This document shows, piece by piece, positions 32,650 through 42,201 of a DNA stretch of 64,000 nt (position 1 is the first letter of the stretch; every line of letters begins with the position of its first letter). The notes beneath the pieces were generated by a model. It was not told the DNA's origin and searched no databases. It saw nothing but the letters and a program-made list of their open reading frames with translations. Source of the DNA: Herbaspirillum seropedicae (lineage in GTDB: Bacteria; Pseudomonadota; Gammaproteobacteria; Burkholderiales; Burkholderiaceae_D); NCBI RefSeq assembly GCF_001040945.1, contig NZ_CP011930.1, positions 2,147,704 to 2,211,703 on the forward strand, read 5' to 3'. The translations under genes were made by a program, and so were the position numbers.

Positions 32650-33636
32650 ATGACCACTTACAGCAAAATCATTGGCACCGGCAGCTATCTGCCCGCCAAG
32701 CGCGTGACCAATCAGGAACTGGCGGCGCAATTGGCCGAGCAGGGCATCGAGACCTCGGACGAATGGATCGTCACGCGCAGCGGCATTTCCGCGCGCCACT
32801 ACGCCGAGCCCGCCGAGCTCTCCAGCGACCTGGCGTTGCAGGCCGCGCAGCGCGCATTGCAAGCCGCGGGCCTGCAGCCCAATGATATCGACCTGATCAT
32901 CATGGCCACTTCCACCCCGGATCACCTGGGTGGCTTCCCCAGCACCGCCTGTGTGGTCCAGCGCAAGCTGGGCATCACCAACGGTGCGCCGGCCATGGAC
33001 GTGCAGGCGGTGTGCAGCGGCTTCGTCTATGCCATGTCGGTGGCGGACAGCTTCATCAAGTCGGGCGCCCACAAGAACGTGCTGGTGATCGGCGCCGAAG
33101 TGTTCTCGCGCATCCTCGATTTCAAGGATCGCACCACCTGTGTGCTCTTCGGCGACGGCGCCGGCGCCGTCGTCATGAGCGCCTCGCAGGAGCCTGGCGT
33201 GCTGGCCACCAAGCTGCACGCCGATGGCAGCCATGGCCACATCCTGTGTGTGCCGGGCAGCGTCGACAATGGCGCCGTTGCTGGCAGCGCCTACCTGTAT
33301 ATGGATGGTCCGGCCGTGTTCAAGCTGGCGGTGTCCTTGCTGGACAAGGTGGCGCGCGAGGCGCTGGAAGCGGCCAACATGCAGTCCACCGACGTGGATT
33401 GGCTGGTGCCGCACCAGGCCAACATCCGCATCATGCAGGGCACGGCCAAGAAGATGGGCCTGCCGCTGGAAAAGATGGTCGTGACCGTCGCCGAACACGG
33501 CAATACCTCGGCTGCGTCCATCCCGCTGGCGCTGGACCAGGCGGTGCGCGATGGCCGCATCCAGCCGGGCCACACCGTCATGATGGAAGGCGTGGGCGGC
33601 GGCTTCACCTGGGGCGCCGTGCTGGTGCGCATGTAA
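32650..33636 (+). CDS. fabH: Beta-ketoacyl-ACP synthase III
   Basis: A 328-residue condensing enzyme that starts fatty acid synthesis from acetyl-CoA and malonyl-ACP. The catalytic cysteine is Cys122 ([10 protein letters not shown]), the histidine is in VPHQANIRI and the asparagine in [11 protein letters not shown]. The start ATG 32650 is 17 bases after plsX; the longer open frame overlaps plsX and is not used. fabD follows after 73 bases. Confidence 0.97.
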   Translation: MTTYSKIIGTGSYLPAKRVTNQELAAQLAEQGIETSDEWIVTRSGISARHYAEPAELSSDLALQAAQRALQAAGLQPNDIDLIIMATSTPDHLGGFPSTACVVQRKLGITNGAPAMDVQAVCSGFVYAMSVADSFIKSGAHKNVLVIGAEVFSRILDFKDRTTCVLFGDGAGAVVMSASQEPGVLATKLHADGSHGHILCVPGSVDNGAVAGSAYLYMDGPAVFKLAVSLLDKVAREALEAANMQSTDVDWLVPHQANIRIMQGTAKKMGLPLEKMVVTVAEHGNTSAASIPLALDQAVRDGRIQPGHTVMMEGVGGGFTWGAVLVRM

Positions 33637-33709
33637 GCAGGGCGGGGCGGTTCACCGGGCCGCCTTCCGTAGCGTCTGCATTTTTATCCAACTTCAATCA
33701 CATCCAAGC

Positions 33710-34642
33710 ATGACAACATTTGCTTTCGTTTTCCCGGGCCAAGGTTCTCAGGCCATCGGGATGCTCAATGGTTTTGCCGACAATGACGTCGTTCGCCAGA
33801 CCGTCGCTGAAGCGTCCGATGCATTGCAGTTCGACCTGGGCAAGCTCATCGCTGAAGGCCCCAAGGAAGACCTGGACCTGACCACCAATACCCAGCCCGT
33901 CATGCTGACGGCGGCAGTGGCCTTCTACCGCGCCTGGCTCGCAGCGGGCGGCAAGGCGCCGGCGCTGGTGGCCGGCCACAGTCTGGGTGAATATTCGGCG
34001 CTGGTCGCCGCCGGTGTGATCGCCTTCAAGGATGCCGTGCCGCTGGTGCGCTTCCGCGCCCAGGCCATGCAGGAAGCCGTACCGGTCGGGCAGGGGGGCA
34101 TGGCGGCCATTCTCGGTCTGTCTGATGAGGACGTGCGTGCGGCCTGTGCCGAAGCCGCCCAGGGCGACGTGGTCGAGGCCGTCAACTTCAATGCGCCGGC
34201 CCAGGTCGTGATCGCTGGTCACAAGGCTGCGGTCGAACGCGCCTGCGACATCGCCAAGGCCAAGGGCGCCAAGCGCGCGCTGCCGTTGCCGGTGTCGGCG
34301 CCGTTCCACTCGTCGCTGCTCAAGCCTGCATCGGATCGCCTGCAGGCCTACCTGGCCAATGTGGCGTTTTCCGCGCCGCAGATCCCATTGATCAATAATG
34401 TCGACGTCGCCGTGGTCAATGATCCGGCTGCCATCAAGGATGCGCTGGTGCGTCAGGCTGCAGCCCCCGTGCGTTGGGTCGAGACCGTGCAGAAGATGGC
34501 CGCCGAGGGCGTGACCCATCTGGTTGAATGCGGTCCTGGCAAGGTCCTTACGGGTCTGACCAAGCGCATCAATGGCGATCTGGTGGGTGAAGCCATTGTC
34601 GACCAGGAATCCCTGAACAAAGTATTGGAGTCGCTGAAATGA
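33710..34642 (+). CDS. fabD: Malonyl-CoA:ACP transacylase
   Basis: Transfers malonyl from CoA to ACP. The 310 residues have the FVFPGQGSQ start, the nucleophile Ser91 in GHSLGEY and a catalytic histidine in PVSAPFHSSLL. Its stop overlaps the fabG start by four bases (ATGA), so translation is likely coupled. Confidence 0.97.
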   Translation: MTTFAFVFPGQGSQAIGMLNGFADNDVVRQTVAEASDALQFDLGKLIAEGPKEDLDLTTNTQPVMLTAAVAFYRAWLAAGGKAPALVAGHSLGEYSALVAAGVIAFKDAVPLVRFRAQAMQEAVPVGQGGMAAILGLSDEDVRAACAEAAQGDVVEAVNFNAPAQVVIAGHKAAVERACDIAKAKGAKRALPLPVSAPFHSSLLKPASDRLQAYLANVAFSAPQIPLINNVDVAVVNDPAAIKDALVRQAAAPVRWVETVQKMAAEGVTHLVECGPGKVLTGLTKRINGDLVGEAIVDQESLNKVLESLK

Positions 34643-35394
34643 GTGCACAGAATCTGCAAGGCCAGGTCGCCCTGGTGACCGGCGCATCGCGCGGTATCGG
34701 CCGCGCCATCGCCACCGAACTGGCCCGCCAGGGCGCCAAGGTGATCGGCACCGCCACCTCCGAGTCGGGCGCAGCCGCCATCACCGAGTACCTGGCTGCA
34801 TTGGGCCCGGAAGCCGGCCGCGGCGCGGTCCTCAACGTCAATGACGCTGAGGCCAGCGTGGCGCTGGTGGAGCAGGTGCAGAAGGACTTCGGTTCGCTGT
34901 CCATCCTGGTCAACAACGCCGGTATCACCCAGGACCAGTTGGCCATGCGCATGAAGGATGAGGAGTGGGACAGCGTCATCGCCACCAACCTCACCGCCGT
35001 CGGCCGCCTCTCGCGCGCCGTGCTGCGCGGCATGATGAAGGCCCGTACCGGCCGCATCATCAACATCACCTCGGTGGTGGGCGAAGCGGGCAACCCCGGT
35101 CAGATGAACTATGCCGCCGCCAAGGCGGGCGTGGCCGGCATGAGCCGCGCGCTGGCCCGTGAAATCGGCAGCCGCAATATCACCGTGAACTGCGTAGCCC
35201 CTGGTTTCATCGATACCGACATGACCCGTGCCTTGAACGAGCAGCAGTCCGCCGCCATCTTGCAGCAGATTCCGCTGGGCCGCCTGGGTGCGGCCGAGGA
35301 GATCGCCTATGCCGTGGCCTTCCTGGCCTCGCCGCAGGCGGCCTATATCACCGGCACCACGCTCAATGTCAATGGTGGCATGTACATGGGCTAA
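34639..35394 (+). CDS. fabG: 3-oxoacyl-ACP reductase
   Basis: An NADPH-dependent short-chain dehydrogenase of 251 residues that performs the first reduction in each elongation cycle. The cofactor motif TGASRGIG is at 14-21, NNAG near 92, and the catalytic Ser145, Tyr158 and Lys162 are in place. It starts within the end of fabD. Confidence 0.97.
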   Translation: MSAQNLQGQVALVTGASRGIGRAIATELARQGAKVIGTATSESGAAAITEYLAALGPEAGRGAVLNVNDAEASVALVEQVQKDFGSLSILVNNAGITQDQLAMRMKDEEWDSVIATNLTAVGRLSRAVLRGMMKARTGRIINITSVVGEAGNPGQMNYAAAKAGVAGMSRALAREIGSRNITVNCVAPGFIDTDMTRALNEQQSAAILQQIPLGRLGAAEEIAYAVAFLASPQAAYITGTTLNVNGGMYMG

Positions 35395-35557
35395 GTAAGT
35401 CCTGGGGGCTTGATTCAAGTCCTTTTGGCGACTTTTGTTTGAAGTTAAGCTGCACTTGGCGCAATCTTGCCAGGAATAGTTAAAAGTAAATTTTCCGCGC
35501 GCAAACCTGCTAAAATGCGCGCACTTTTGTAACCTATCATCCCTCTGGAGGAACACT

Positions 35558-35797
35558 ATGTCCGATATCGAACAACGCGTGAAGAAGATCGTCGCTGAGC
35601 AACTGGGCGTCGCCGAAGCCGACATCAAGAACGAATCGTCGTTCGTGGACGACCTGGGCGCCGACTCGCTGGACACCGTCGAGCTGGTCATGGCGCTGGA
35701 AGATGAGTTCGAAATGGAAATCCCCGACGAACAAGCCGAAAAGATCACCACCGTGCAACAGGCGATCGATTACGCCAAGTCGCAAGTCAAGGCCTGA
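35558..35797 (+). CDS. acpP: Acyl carrier protein
   Basis: A 79-residue acidic carrier. The phosphopantetheine attachment serine is Ser37 in [10 protein letters not shown]; the group is added by AcpS, encoded at 48885 in this window. CTGGAGG precedes ATG 35558. A possible -10 element TAAAAT lies at 35511-35516 in the 163-base gap after fabG, suggesting a separate, strong promoter as is usual for acpP, but no good -35 is seen. Confidence 0.98.
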   Translation: MSDIEQRVKKIVAEQLGVAEADIKNESSFVDDLGADSLDTVELVMALEDEFEMEIPDEQAEKITTVQQAIDYAKSQVKA

Positions 35798-35830
35798 TAA
35801 GGGCTTTGGTCAAAGTTTCAGGAGAATTGC

Positions 35831-37072
35831 TTGAGCCGCACTCGTGAACGTCGTGTAGTCATCACCGGCCTGGGATGCATCTCGCCTGTCGGCAACAACG
35901 TCGCCGATACGTGGAGTGCCATCAAGGAAGGCAAGTCCGGCATCGCTACCGTCACCAAGTTCGACGCAACCCCCTTCACCACGCACTTCGCCGGTGAAGT
36001 CAAGGGCTTCAATATCGAGGATTACATCCCCGCCAAGGAAGCGCGTCATATGGATACCTTCATCCACTTCGGCATGGCCGCCGGTATCCAGGCCATGCAA
36101 GACAGTGGCCTGACGGTAACGGATGAGAATGCCGAGCGCATTGGCGTCATGATCGGTTCGGGCATCGGCGGCTTGCCGCTGATCGAAGAAACCCACGCCG
36201 AACTGACCAACCGTGGTCCGCGCCGCATCAGTCCCTTCTTCATCCCGGCCTCGATCATCAACATGATCTCGGGCAACTTGTCCATCAAGTTCGGTCTGAA
36301 GGGTCCCAACCTGGCGATCGTCACCGCCTGCACCACCGGCCTGCATTGCATCGGCTCCGCCGCGCGCATGATCATGTACGGTGATGCGGATGTGATGGTG
36401 GCCGGCGGCGCCGAATCCAGCGTTTCGCCGCTGGGCATCGGTGGTTTCGCTTCGGCGCGCGCCTTGTCCACCCGCAACGATGATCCGGCGACCGCCTCCC
36501 GTCCCTGGGACAAGGATCGCGACGGCTTCGTGCTGGGCGAGGGCGCTGGCGTGATGGTGCTCGAAGAGTACGAGCACGCCAAGGCCCGTGGCGCCAAGAT
36601 CTATGCAGAACTGCTCGGCTTCGGCATGAGCGGCGATGCTTACCACATGACTGCGCCCAATCTGGATGGTCCGCGTCGTTGCGTGCTCAATGCACTGCGC
36701 GATGCCGGCGTGAACCCGGATGAAGTGCAGTACCTCAACGCGCACGGCACGTCGACCCCGCTGGGGGACAAGAACGAGTCGGACGCGATCAAGGCCGCTT
36801 TCGGTGACCATGCTTACAAGATGGTTGTCAATTCGACCAAATCCATGACCGGTCACCTGCTGGGTGGCGCCGGTGGCCTGGAAACGGTGTTGACCGTGCT
36901 GGCAGTGCACAACCAAGTGTCGCCGCCGACGATGAACATCTTCAACCAGGATCCGGAATGCGATCTGGATTACTGCGCCAACCAGGCGCGGGACATGAAG
37001 ATCGATATTGCCGTCAAGAACTCTTTCGGGTTCGGCGGCACCAACGGTACCCTGGTCATCGGCAAGATGTAA
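35831..37072 (+). CDS. fabF: Beta-ketoacyl-ACP synthase II
   Basis: A 413-residue condensing enzyme that elongates acyl-ACP with malonyl-ACP and is important for temperature control of unsaturated fatty acids. Cys167 ([10 protein letters not shown]), the histidine in [11 protein letters not shown] and that in [13 protein letters not shown] form the catalytic triad. The start is TTG 35831, with AGGAG six bases upstream; no ATG precedes the conserved region. It follows acpP by 33 bases. Confidence 0.97.
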   Translation: MSRTRERRVVITGLGCISPVGNNVADTWSAIKEGKSGIATVTKFDATPFTTHFAGEVKGFNIEDYIPAKEARHMDTFIHFGMAAGIQAMQDSGLTVTDENAERIGVMIGSGIGGLPLIEETHAELTNRGPRRISPFFIPASIINMISGNLSIKFGLKGPNLAIVTACTTGLHCIGSAARMIMYGDADVMVAGGAESSVSPLGIGGFASARALSTRNDDPATASRPWDKDRDGFVLGEGAGVMVLEEYEHAKARGAKIYAELLGFGMSGDAYHMTAPNLDGPRRCVLNALRDAGVNPDEVQYLNAHGTSTPLGDKNESDAIKAAFGDHAYKMVVNSTKSMTGHLLGGAGGLETVLTVLAVHNQVSPPTMNIFNQDPECDLDYCANQARDMKIDIAVKNSFGFGGTNGTLVIGKM

Positions 37073-37080
37073 AATGCATG

Positions 37081-37114
37081 ACCCGGCTTCCCTGCGGAAG
37101 CCGGGTTTGTCGTT
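37081..37114 (+). terminator. Rho-independent terminator of the fab cluster
   Basis: A perfect 11-bp stem (37081-37091 with 37096-37106, four-base loop) is followed by TTGTCGTTTT, immediately after the fabF stop. Confidence 0.82.
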
Positions 37115-37153
37115 TTAATGGCGCACATTGCGCACTTCGCGCCCGGGCCTCTC

Positions 37154-37654
37154 ATGTCGATAGCTGTCTCTGCGGATATCAAACCTTCCCGCCTGCTGCT
37201 GCTGGTCACTGGTTTCGCCTGCCTGTGCGTGGCGTTGACTGGCGTCCTGCTGTGTGTGTGGTTGCCGGGATCGTGGTCCTGGCCTGCGCGCATTGCGCTG
37301 GCGCTGGCCTGCATTATCGCCGCCGGCGTGGCGCTGCTGACGGTGTTGCGCGAGCGCAAGACCATCTGGCTGCATATTTCCGGCACCGGGCAGATTCGCG
37401 TGGTGGAACATCTGCTGGCCGCCTCGAGCCGCACCAAGCCACAAGTCATGAGCGCCGGTCTGGCGCAATTGCTGGCCGGCAGCACGATCTGGCCCGGCAT
37501 GCTGTTTTTGCGGCTGCGCCTTGAAAGCGGCAAGACCCGCACTATCCCCGTCCTGTCGGATTCTGTTTCCGAAGATACATTCCGCGCACTTTCCGTGGCA
37601 TGTCGTTGGCTGATCAGTCACAATACGGCCAAAGCCAGGATGCTGGAAAAGTAA
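37154..37654 (+). CDS. YgfX-like small membrane protein
   Basis: A 166-residue protein. Two hydrophobic helices lie at about 14-36 and 44-64, followed by a cytoplasmic beta-rich tail (IWLHISGTGQIRVVEHLL, MLFLRLRLESGKTRTIPVL). This layout resembles the YgfX/CptA family, whose E. coli member acts on cell-division and cytoskeletal proteins. The match is weak. ATG 37154 is preferred because ATG 37118 lies within the terminator tail of fabF. A protein of this kind between fabF and rpoE is common in related genomes. Confidence 0.65.
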   Translation: MSIAVSADIKPSRLLLLVTGFACLCVALTGVLLCVWLPGSWSWPARIALALACIIAAGVALLTVLRERKTIWLHISGTGQIRVVEHLLAASSRTKPQVMSAGLAQLLAGSTIWPGMLFLRLRLESGKTRTIPVLSDSVSEDTFRALSVACRWLISHNTAKARMLEK

Positions 37655-37745
37655 GGTCGGCAGTCTTGAAAATTGCCGAGGTGGAAGCATCTGCCCCTGG
37701 CGATGACGATAAAACAATACTGCCATAAAAAACAAGGAACCCGGT

Positions 37746-38348
37746 TTGACGACAGAACGCGAAATAGACCAGCAGCTTGTTGAGCGCGTCCAGCGTGGCG
37801 ACAAGAAGGCGTTCGAGCTATTGGTGGTCAAGTACCAACGCAAGCTGATGCGCCTGGTCTCGCGGCTGGTCCGCGACCAGGCTGAAGCCGAGGATGTGGT
37901 GCAGGAAGCCTTCATCAAGGCTTATCGTGCACTGCCGCAATTCCGCGGCGATTCAGCTTTTTATACCTGGCTCTACCGTATCGGTATCAATACCGCGAAG
38001 AACTATCTGGTCACCATGGGCAGAAGGGCGCCCACATCGACTGAAGCAGATGCAGAAGAAGCGGAAACTTTTGACGATGCAGACCATCTGAGGGACATCA
38101 ACACTCCAGAGTCGATGTTGGCCACCAAGCAGATTGCTCAGACGGTCAACGTGGCGATGGAAGCATTGCCGGAAGAATTACGTACTGCCATTACGTTGCG
38201 CGAGATCGAGGGGTTGAGCTACGACGAAATTGCAGATGCGATGAATTGTCCGATCGGCACCGTGCGCAGCCGTATTTTCCGCGCCCGGGAAGCAATTGCC
38301 GAGAAGTTGCGTCCACTGCTGGATACGGCGGCGGACAAGCGCTGGTGA
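37746..38348 (+). CDS. rpoE: Extracytoplasmic-stress RNA polymerase sigma factor RpoE
   Basis: A 200-residue group-4 sigma factor with region 2 (FELLVVKYQRKLMRLVSRLV and DVVQEAFIKAYRALPQF) and region 4 (LPEELRTAITLREIEGLSYDEIA...GTVRSRIFRAREAI). The start is TTG 37746, with AAGGA at 37734-37738. It is followed by its anti-sigma gene rseA, then rseB and mucD, so it answers to envelope protein misfolding. I did not find a clear GGAACTT-type autoregulatory promoter upstream. Confidence 0.97.
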   Translation: MTTEREIDQQLVERVQRGDKKAFELLVVKYQRKLMRLVSRLVRDQAEAEDVVQEAFIKAYRALPQFRGDSAFYTWLYRIGINTAKNYLVTMGRRAPTSTEADAEEAETFDDADHLRDINTPESMLATKQIAQTVNVAMEALPEELRTAITLREIEGLSYDEIADAMNCPIGTVRSRIFRAREAIAEKLRPLLDTAADKRW

Positions 38349-38427
38349 TGCAGCCGCAAGGCTGTTGTTGAAAAAGCAAAATAACAAAGCGGGATATGGA
38401 ACTAAGATATTTGCCGGGTGACTGCTC

Positions 38428-39126
38428 ATGGATACCAAAGTAACAACCAGAGAACAGACCTCAGCCCTTGCCGATGGCGAGCTGAGTGCTGAAGAAATGA
38501 CCATTGCCCTCGCGGGCCTGCGTTCCTCCAAGGATGCGCAGCAAGCGTGGGAAGACTACCACCGCATTGGTGAGGTGCTGCGTTCGGAGGAGATGGATGT
38601 GCCCCTGAGCGCCGGTTTCTCCGCGCGCATGAGCGCCTTGCTGGAGGCCGAACCGACCATCGTGGCGCCGCAATCCACGGCCGTTGAGCCCGCTCCTGTG
38701 GCGCAGCCGGCTGTGGCCGTGCAGGCCGCCAAGGCCGCTGCCAACGGCGATCATCGCGCCGCCCGTCCGGGTCGCCTGGTGCGCTTCCTGATGCCCAGCG
38801 CCGCTGCCGCAGCAGCTGCCGTCGCCGCTGTCTTCGTAGCCATGCCGCAGCAGCAGGCCATGGTGACCGCCGACGCCAAGGCGGTTGCGCCGGTCAGCCA
38901 GGTGGCCGTGGCGCCGGTCAATGTGCCTTCGGCGATTGCCACGGTGTCCACCACCAACGCCAATCCCCAGAACGTCACCCAGGTGAGTTCGCTGGCCCAG
39001 CAGGGTGAAGTCAAGCGCGATCCGCGCATCGACGACTACCTGTTCGCCCATCAGCGCTTCTCGCCCTCCTACAGCTCGGCGCAATACGCCCGTTCCGCAG
39101 CCTTCTCCACTGACGCTGACAAGTAA
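38428..39126 (+). CDS. rseA: Sigma-E anti-sigma factor RseA
   Basis: A 232-residue single-pass membrane protein. The N-terminal cytoplasmic domain (EQTSALADGELSAEE...AWEDYHRIGEVLR) binds RpoE. An alanine-rich membrane segment lies at about 113-131 (FLMPSAAAAAAAVAAVFVAM). The C-terminal periplasmic tail should bind RseB and be cut by site-1 protease under stress. It ends one base before rseB. Confidence 0.93.
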   Translation: MDTKVTTREQTSALADGELSAEEMTIALAGLRSSKDAQQAWEDYHRIGEVLRSEEMDVPLSAGFSARMSALLEAEPTIVAPQSTAVEPAPVAQPAVAVQAAKAAANGDHRAARPGRLVRFLMPSAAAAAAAVAAVFVAMPQQQAMVTADAKAVAPVSQVAVAPVNVPSAIATVSTTNANPQNVTQVSSLAQQGEVKRDPRIDDYLFAHQRFSPSYSSAQYARSAAFSTDADK

Positions 39127-39127
39127 T

Positions 39128-40144
39128 ATGCGTCAAACGGGGCGTCTGTTAGGCGTACTGTGCTTGCTTCCCGCGTTGCTCTTGCCATCCGCCCATGCGG
39201 CGGAGGGCGAGCAGGCTTCCGCTTCTTCCTTGCTGATGGCGCAATTGCAGAAAATGCAATCGTCCGCCCAGCACCTGAATTATTCCGGTCGTTTCGTCTA
39301 TCAGCAGGCTGCGCTGATACGCAGTTCACGTGTCACGCATGTGGTCGTGGGCAAGAATGAGCTGGAAAAACTCGAATTGCTCGACGGCAAGCCTGCTGAA
39401 TTCATCCGCAGTAACGACGAGGTGGCCAGTTATCTGCCGCAATCGCGCACGATCCGGATGGAAAAGCGCGTCACCCGTGACGTCTTTCCCGCCATTGTCG
39501 ATGTCCGTCCGCAGGACCTGGGTGCGCAATACCATCTGCGGGCCGGTAGCGACGAGCGCGTGGCCGGGCGCGATTGCCGGGTCGTCATGCTGGAGCCGCG
39601 CGATAAACTGCGTTATGGTTACCGCTTCTGGACCGACAAGGCCACTGGCTTGCTGCTGCGCGCACAGACGCTGGATGGCCAGGGCGAAGTGATCGAGCAG
39701 ATTGCCTTCACCCAGATCGAGATTGGCGGGATTGATCGCGCCCGGGTCAACCCCACCTACAAGGACACGCATGGTTGGCATATCGAAAAGGCCGTCATGA
39801 CGCCCATCGATCTGCCACAGTGGCAGGTCACGCCGCCGCCCGGTTTCCGCAAGATCCAGCAAGTGCGCCGACTGATGGCCGGGAGCGCGGCCGATGGTGC
39901 GGCGCCGGCCCAGAACCGGGCCGCCGAGCGTGAAGTGTCGCAGATCGTGTTTTCCGATGGCCTAGCCGCCATCTCGGTGTTCATCGAACCGGGCAGCCCG
40001 GGACGTGAGGAGGGCAGCGCCCAGCAGGGCGCCATGCATATCCTCGGGCGTCCCCAGGGGGACTACTGGCTCACCGTGGTGGGGGAAGTGCCGGCGGCCG
40101 CGATCCGGCAAGTGGCTGATTCCATAGAATTGAAATCCAAATAA
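39128..40144 (+). CDS. rseB: Sigma-E regulatory protein RseB (MucB)
   Basis: A 338-residue periplasmic protein with a Sec signal peptide (cleavage after about AHA, residue 24). The N-terminal domain has a LolA-like fold (NYSGRFVYQQ...) that senses mislocalised lipoproteins or LPS; the C-terminal domain binds RseA. It starts one base after the rseA stop, so translation is probably coupled. mucD follows after 14 bases. Confidence 0.95.
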   Translation: MRQTGRLLGVLCLLPALLLPSAHAAEGEQASASSLLMAQLQKMQSSAQHLNYSGRFVYQQAALIRSSRVTHVVVGKNELEKLELLDGKPAEFIRSNDEVASYLPQSRTIRMEKRVTRDVFPAIVDVRPQDLGAQYHLRAGSDERVAGRDCRVVMLEPRDKLRYGYRFWTDKATGLLLRAQTLDGQGEVIEQIAFTQIEIGGIDRARVNPTYKDTHGWHIEKAVMTPIDLPQWQVTPPPGFRKIQQVRRLMAGSAADGAAPAQNRAAEREVSQIVFSDGLAAISVFIEPGSPGREEGSAQQGAMHILGRPQGDYWLTVVGEVPAAAIRQVADSIELKSK

Positions 40145-40158
40145 AAGAGACCGTTGCA

Positions 40159-41637
40159 ATGACACCCTTGAAGACTACCCTTGCCAGCGCCTTGCTGGCC
40201 GCTTCCGTATTTGTTGCCGCCCCCGTCGCGCTGGCCGCTCCGCCAGTGGCGTCGCCCGCTGTGGCTGCCTTGCCGGACTTCGCTGATATCGTCGAGCGCA
40301 CCGGTCCGGGCGTGGTCAATATCCGCACTACCGAACGCGTGCGCCAGAATGCCCAGGGGCAGGGCGGTGTCGATGATCCGGAGATGCAGGAATTCTTCCG
40401 CCGCTTCTTCGGTATTCCCATCCCCCGCCAGCAACAGCCTGGCACGCCGCGCGGCAATGGCAAGCAGGGTGGCCAAGGGCAGCAGGAAGAAGTGCCGCGC
40501 GGGGTTGGCTCGGGCTTCATCATTTCGGCCGATGGCTTCATCATGACCAACGCCCACGTGGTCGAGGGCGCCAGCGAGGTCTATGTCACCCTGACCGACA
40601 AGCGTGAATTCAAGGCCAAGATCGTCGGCTCCGATACCCGCACCGATGTGGCCGTGCTCAAGATCGACGGCAGCAACCTGCCGCGCCTGAACATGGGCGA
40701 CTCCGACAAGATCCGCGTGGGTGAATGGGTGTTGGCCATCGGTTCGCCCTTCGGCCTGGAAAACACGGTCACCGCCGGCATCGTCTCGGCCAAGGCCCGT
40801 GACACTGGCGATTACCTGCCGCTGATCCAGACCGACGTGGCCGTCAATCCGGGCAACTCGGGTGGTCCGCTGATCAACCTCAAGGGCGAGGTGATCGGCA
40901 TCAATTCGCAGATCTATAGCCGCTCTGGCGGCTTCATGGGGATTTCCTTTGCCGTGCCCATCGACGAGGCGCTGCGTGTGGCCGATCAGTTGAAGGCCAG
41001 CGGTCGCGTCACCCGTGGCCGTATCGGCGTGCAGATCGGCGAGGTGACCAAGGATGTCGCCGAGTCGCTGGGGCTGGCGCGTGCGCAGGGCGCGCTGGTG
41101 CAGCGCGTCGAGGCCGGCGGCCCGGCGGAGAAGGCGGGTCTGGAGGCAGGTGACATCATCCTCAAGTACAACGGCGCCGCTATCGAGCGTCCCAGCGACC
41201 TGCCGCGCATGGTGGGTTCCACCAAGCCGGGCGCCAAGGCGACCGTCAGCATCTGGCGCAAGGGCAGTGCGCGTGACGTCAGCGTGACCGTGGTCGAGCT
41301 GGAAGCCGACAAGCCTAAGCAGGCCGAAGAGAAGAAGGCCAAGCCTGACAACGCGCCCAATTCCCTGGGTCTGGTGGTCAGTGACCTGTCCGACGCGCAG
41401 CGCAAGGAACTGAAGGTCGATAATGGTGTGCTGGTCGAGGCCGTCAGTGGTGCGGCTGCCGCGGCCGGCATCCGCCCGGGAGACGTCATCCAGCGCCTCA
41501 ACGAAGTGGATGTGAAGGACGCCAAGCAGTTCGCCCAGCTCGTCTCCAAGCTGGACGCCAAGAAGCGCGCCGCCGTCCTGGTGCGTCGTGGCGATTCTTC
41601 GCAGTTCGTGCCGTTGCGCCCCAACGGCGGTAACTGA
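40159..41637 (+). CDS. mucD: Periplasmic serine protease of Do/MucD type
   Basis: A 492-residue HtrA-family protease and chaperone. The signal peptide is cleaved after about ALA (residue 26). The catalytic triad is His133 (TNAHVVEG), Asp163 (TRTDVAVLK) and Ser234 (NPGNSGGP). Two PDZ domains follow, at about 275-375 and 395-480. A Gln/Gly-rich loop at about 92-112 corresponds to the variable LA loop. Position last in the rpoE-rseA-rseB operon is the MucD arrangement. Confidence 0.96.
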   Translation: MTPLKTTLASALLAASVFVAAPVALAAPPVASPAVAALPDFADIVERTGPGVVNIRTTERVRQNAQGQGGVDDPEMQEFFRRFFGIPIPRQQQPGTPRGNGKQGGQGQQEEVPRGVGSGFIISADGFIMTNAHVVEGASEVYVTLTDKREFKAKIVGSDTRTDVAVLKIDGSNLPRLNMGDSDKIRVGEWVLAIGSPFGLENTVTAGIVSAKARDTGDYLPLIQTDVAVNPGNSGGPLINLKGEVIGINSQIYSRSGGFMGISFAVPIDEALRVADQLKASGRVTRGRIGVQIGEVTKDVAESLGLARAQGALVQRVEAGGPAEKAGLEAGDIILKYNGAAIERPSDLPRMVGSTKPGAKATVSIWRKGSARDVSVTVVELEADKPKQAEEKKAKPDNAPNSLGLVVSDLSDAQRKELKVDNGVLVEAVSGAAAAAGIRPGDVIQRLNEVDVKDAKQFAQLVSKLDAKKRAAVLVRRGDSSQFVPLRPNGGN

Positions 41638-41670
41638 TCCCTCGCAGCCCCCGGTGGGCTTGTGACGTCG

Positions 41671-41705
41671 AGGCTGCGATTCCGTGCGGATCGCAGCCTT
41701 TTTCC
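41671..41705 (+). terminator. Rho-independent terminator of the rpoE-mucD operon
   Basis: A 10-bp stem (41671-41680 with 41690-41699), extended inward by TCCG/CGGA, ends in TTTTT, 34 bases after mucD. Confidence 0.85.
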
Positions 41706-41730
41706 ATCCGCTTGTCTGCTTGTCATTCTT

Positions 41731-42024
41731 ATGTCGCTCACCTCGTCCCCGACCCCCTCCGGCTCCGATGCCTTGCAGTTCCTGATCTATTCGCGCAGTT
41801 ACTGCCATCTCTGCGAGGACTTGCGAGGGGCCTTGCTGGCGGCGTTGGGAGAGACGGCGGCGCGGGTCGAGATGGTGGATGTGGACGCCGACGCCGCGCT
41901 GGTGGCGCAATATGACGAGCTGGTCCCGGTGCTGATGGGGTGTGACCGGGAAGGGCGGTGGGTGCAACTGTGCCACTATCATCTCGATGAGGCGGCCTTG
42001 CGCAAATTTCTTGCTTCCCGGTAA
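41731..42024 (+). CDS. Glutaredoxin-like protein (DUF836 family)
   Basis: A 97-residue thioredoxin-fold protein with the redox motif CHLC (Cys25 and Cys28) in YSRSYCHLCEDL, a conserved VDVDAD stretch and VPVLMG containing the cis-proline. This family member regularly lies between mucD and lepA in betaproteobacteria. Its substrate is unknown. ATG 41731 is used; the frame is open upstream through the terminator. Confidence 0.88.
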   Translation: MSLTSSPTPSGSDALQFLIYSRSYCHLCEDLRGALLAALGETAARVEMVDVDADAALVAQYDELVPVLMGCDREGRWVQLCHYHLDEAALRKFLASR

Positions 42025-42138
42025 TTGATGTCGCGCGTCGGCTGATGCTTTTCGGTGCGCCGGCGCGCCAGCCTGCACCGGAAAGTCGGGCTTGTCCCTC
42101 TGAAATCCGGTAAAATGCCGGGTCGAATAAGCTGTTGC

Positions 42139-42182
42139 AAAGGCGCTCGGCTGGGCACTGCCCGCTTCAGAGCGCCTTTTTT
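42139..42182 (+). terminator. Intrinsic terminator hairpin in the leader just before lepA
   Basis: A 9-bp stem (42139-42147 with 42171-42179) with an inner GGGCA/TGCCC pairing is followed by a run of eight T residues. It ends about 20 bases before the lepA start codon, leaving no room for a full promoter in between. It may end transcription from the glutaredoxin gene, or act as an attenuator of lepA. Confidence 0.75.
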
Positions 42183-42201
42183 CATCGTTTCCAGTCTGTT
42201 A

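Noticed and set aside
37655..38427. Sigma-E autoregulatory promoter upstream of rpoE or rseA
   Set aside because: GGAACT occurs before rseA, but no matching -10 element follows at the right distance.
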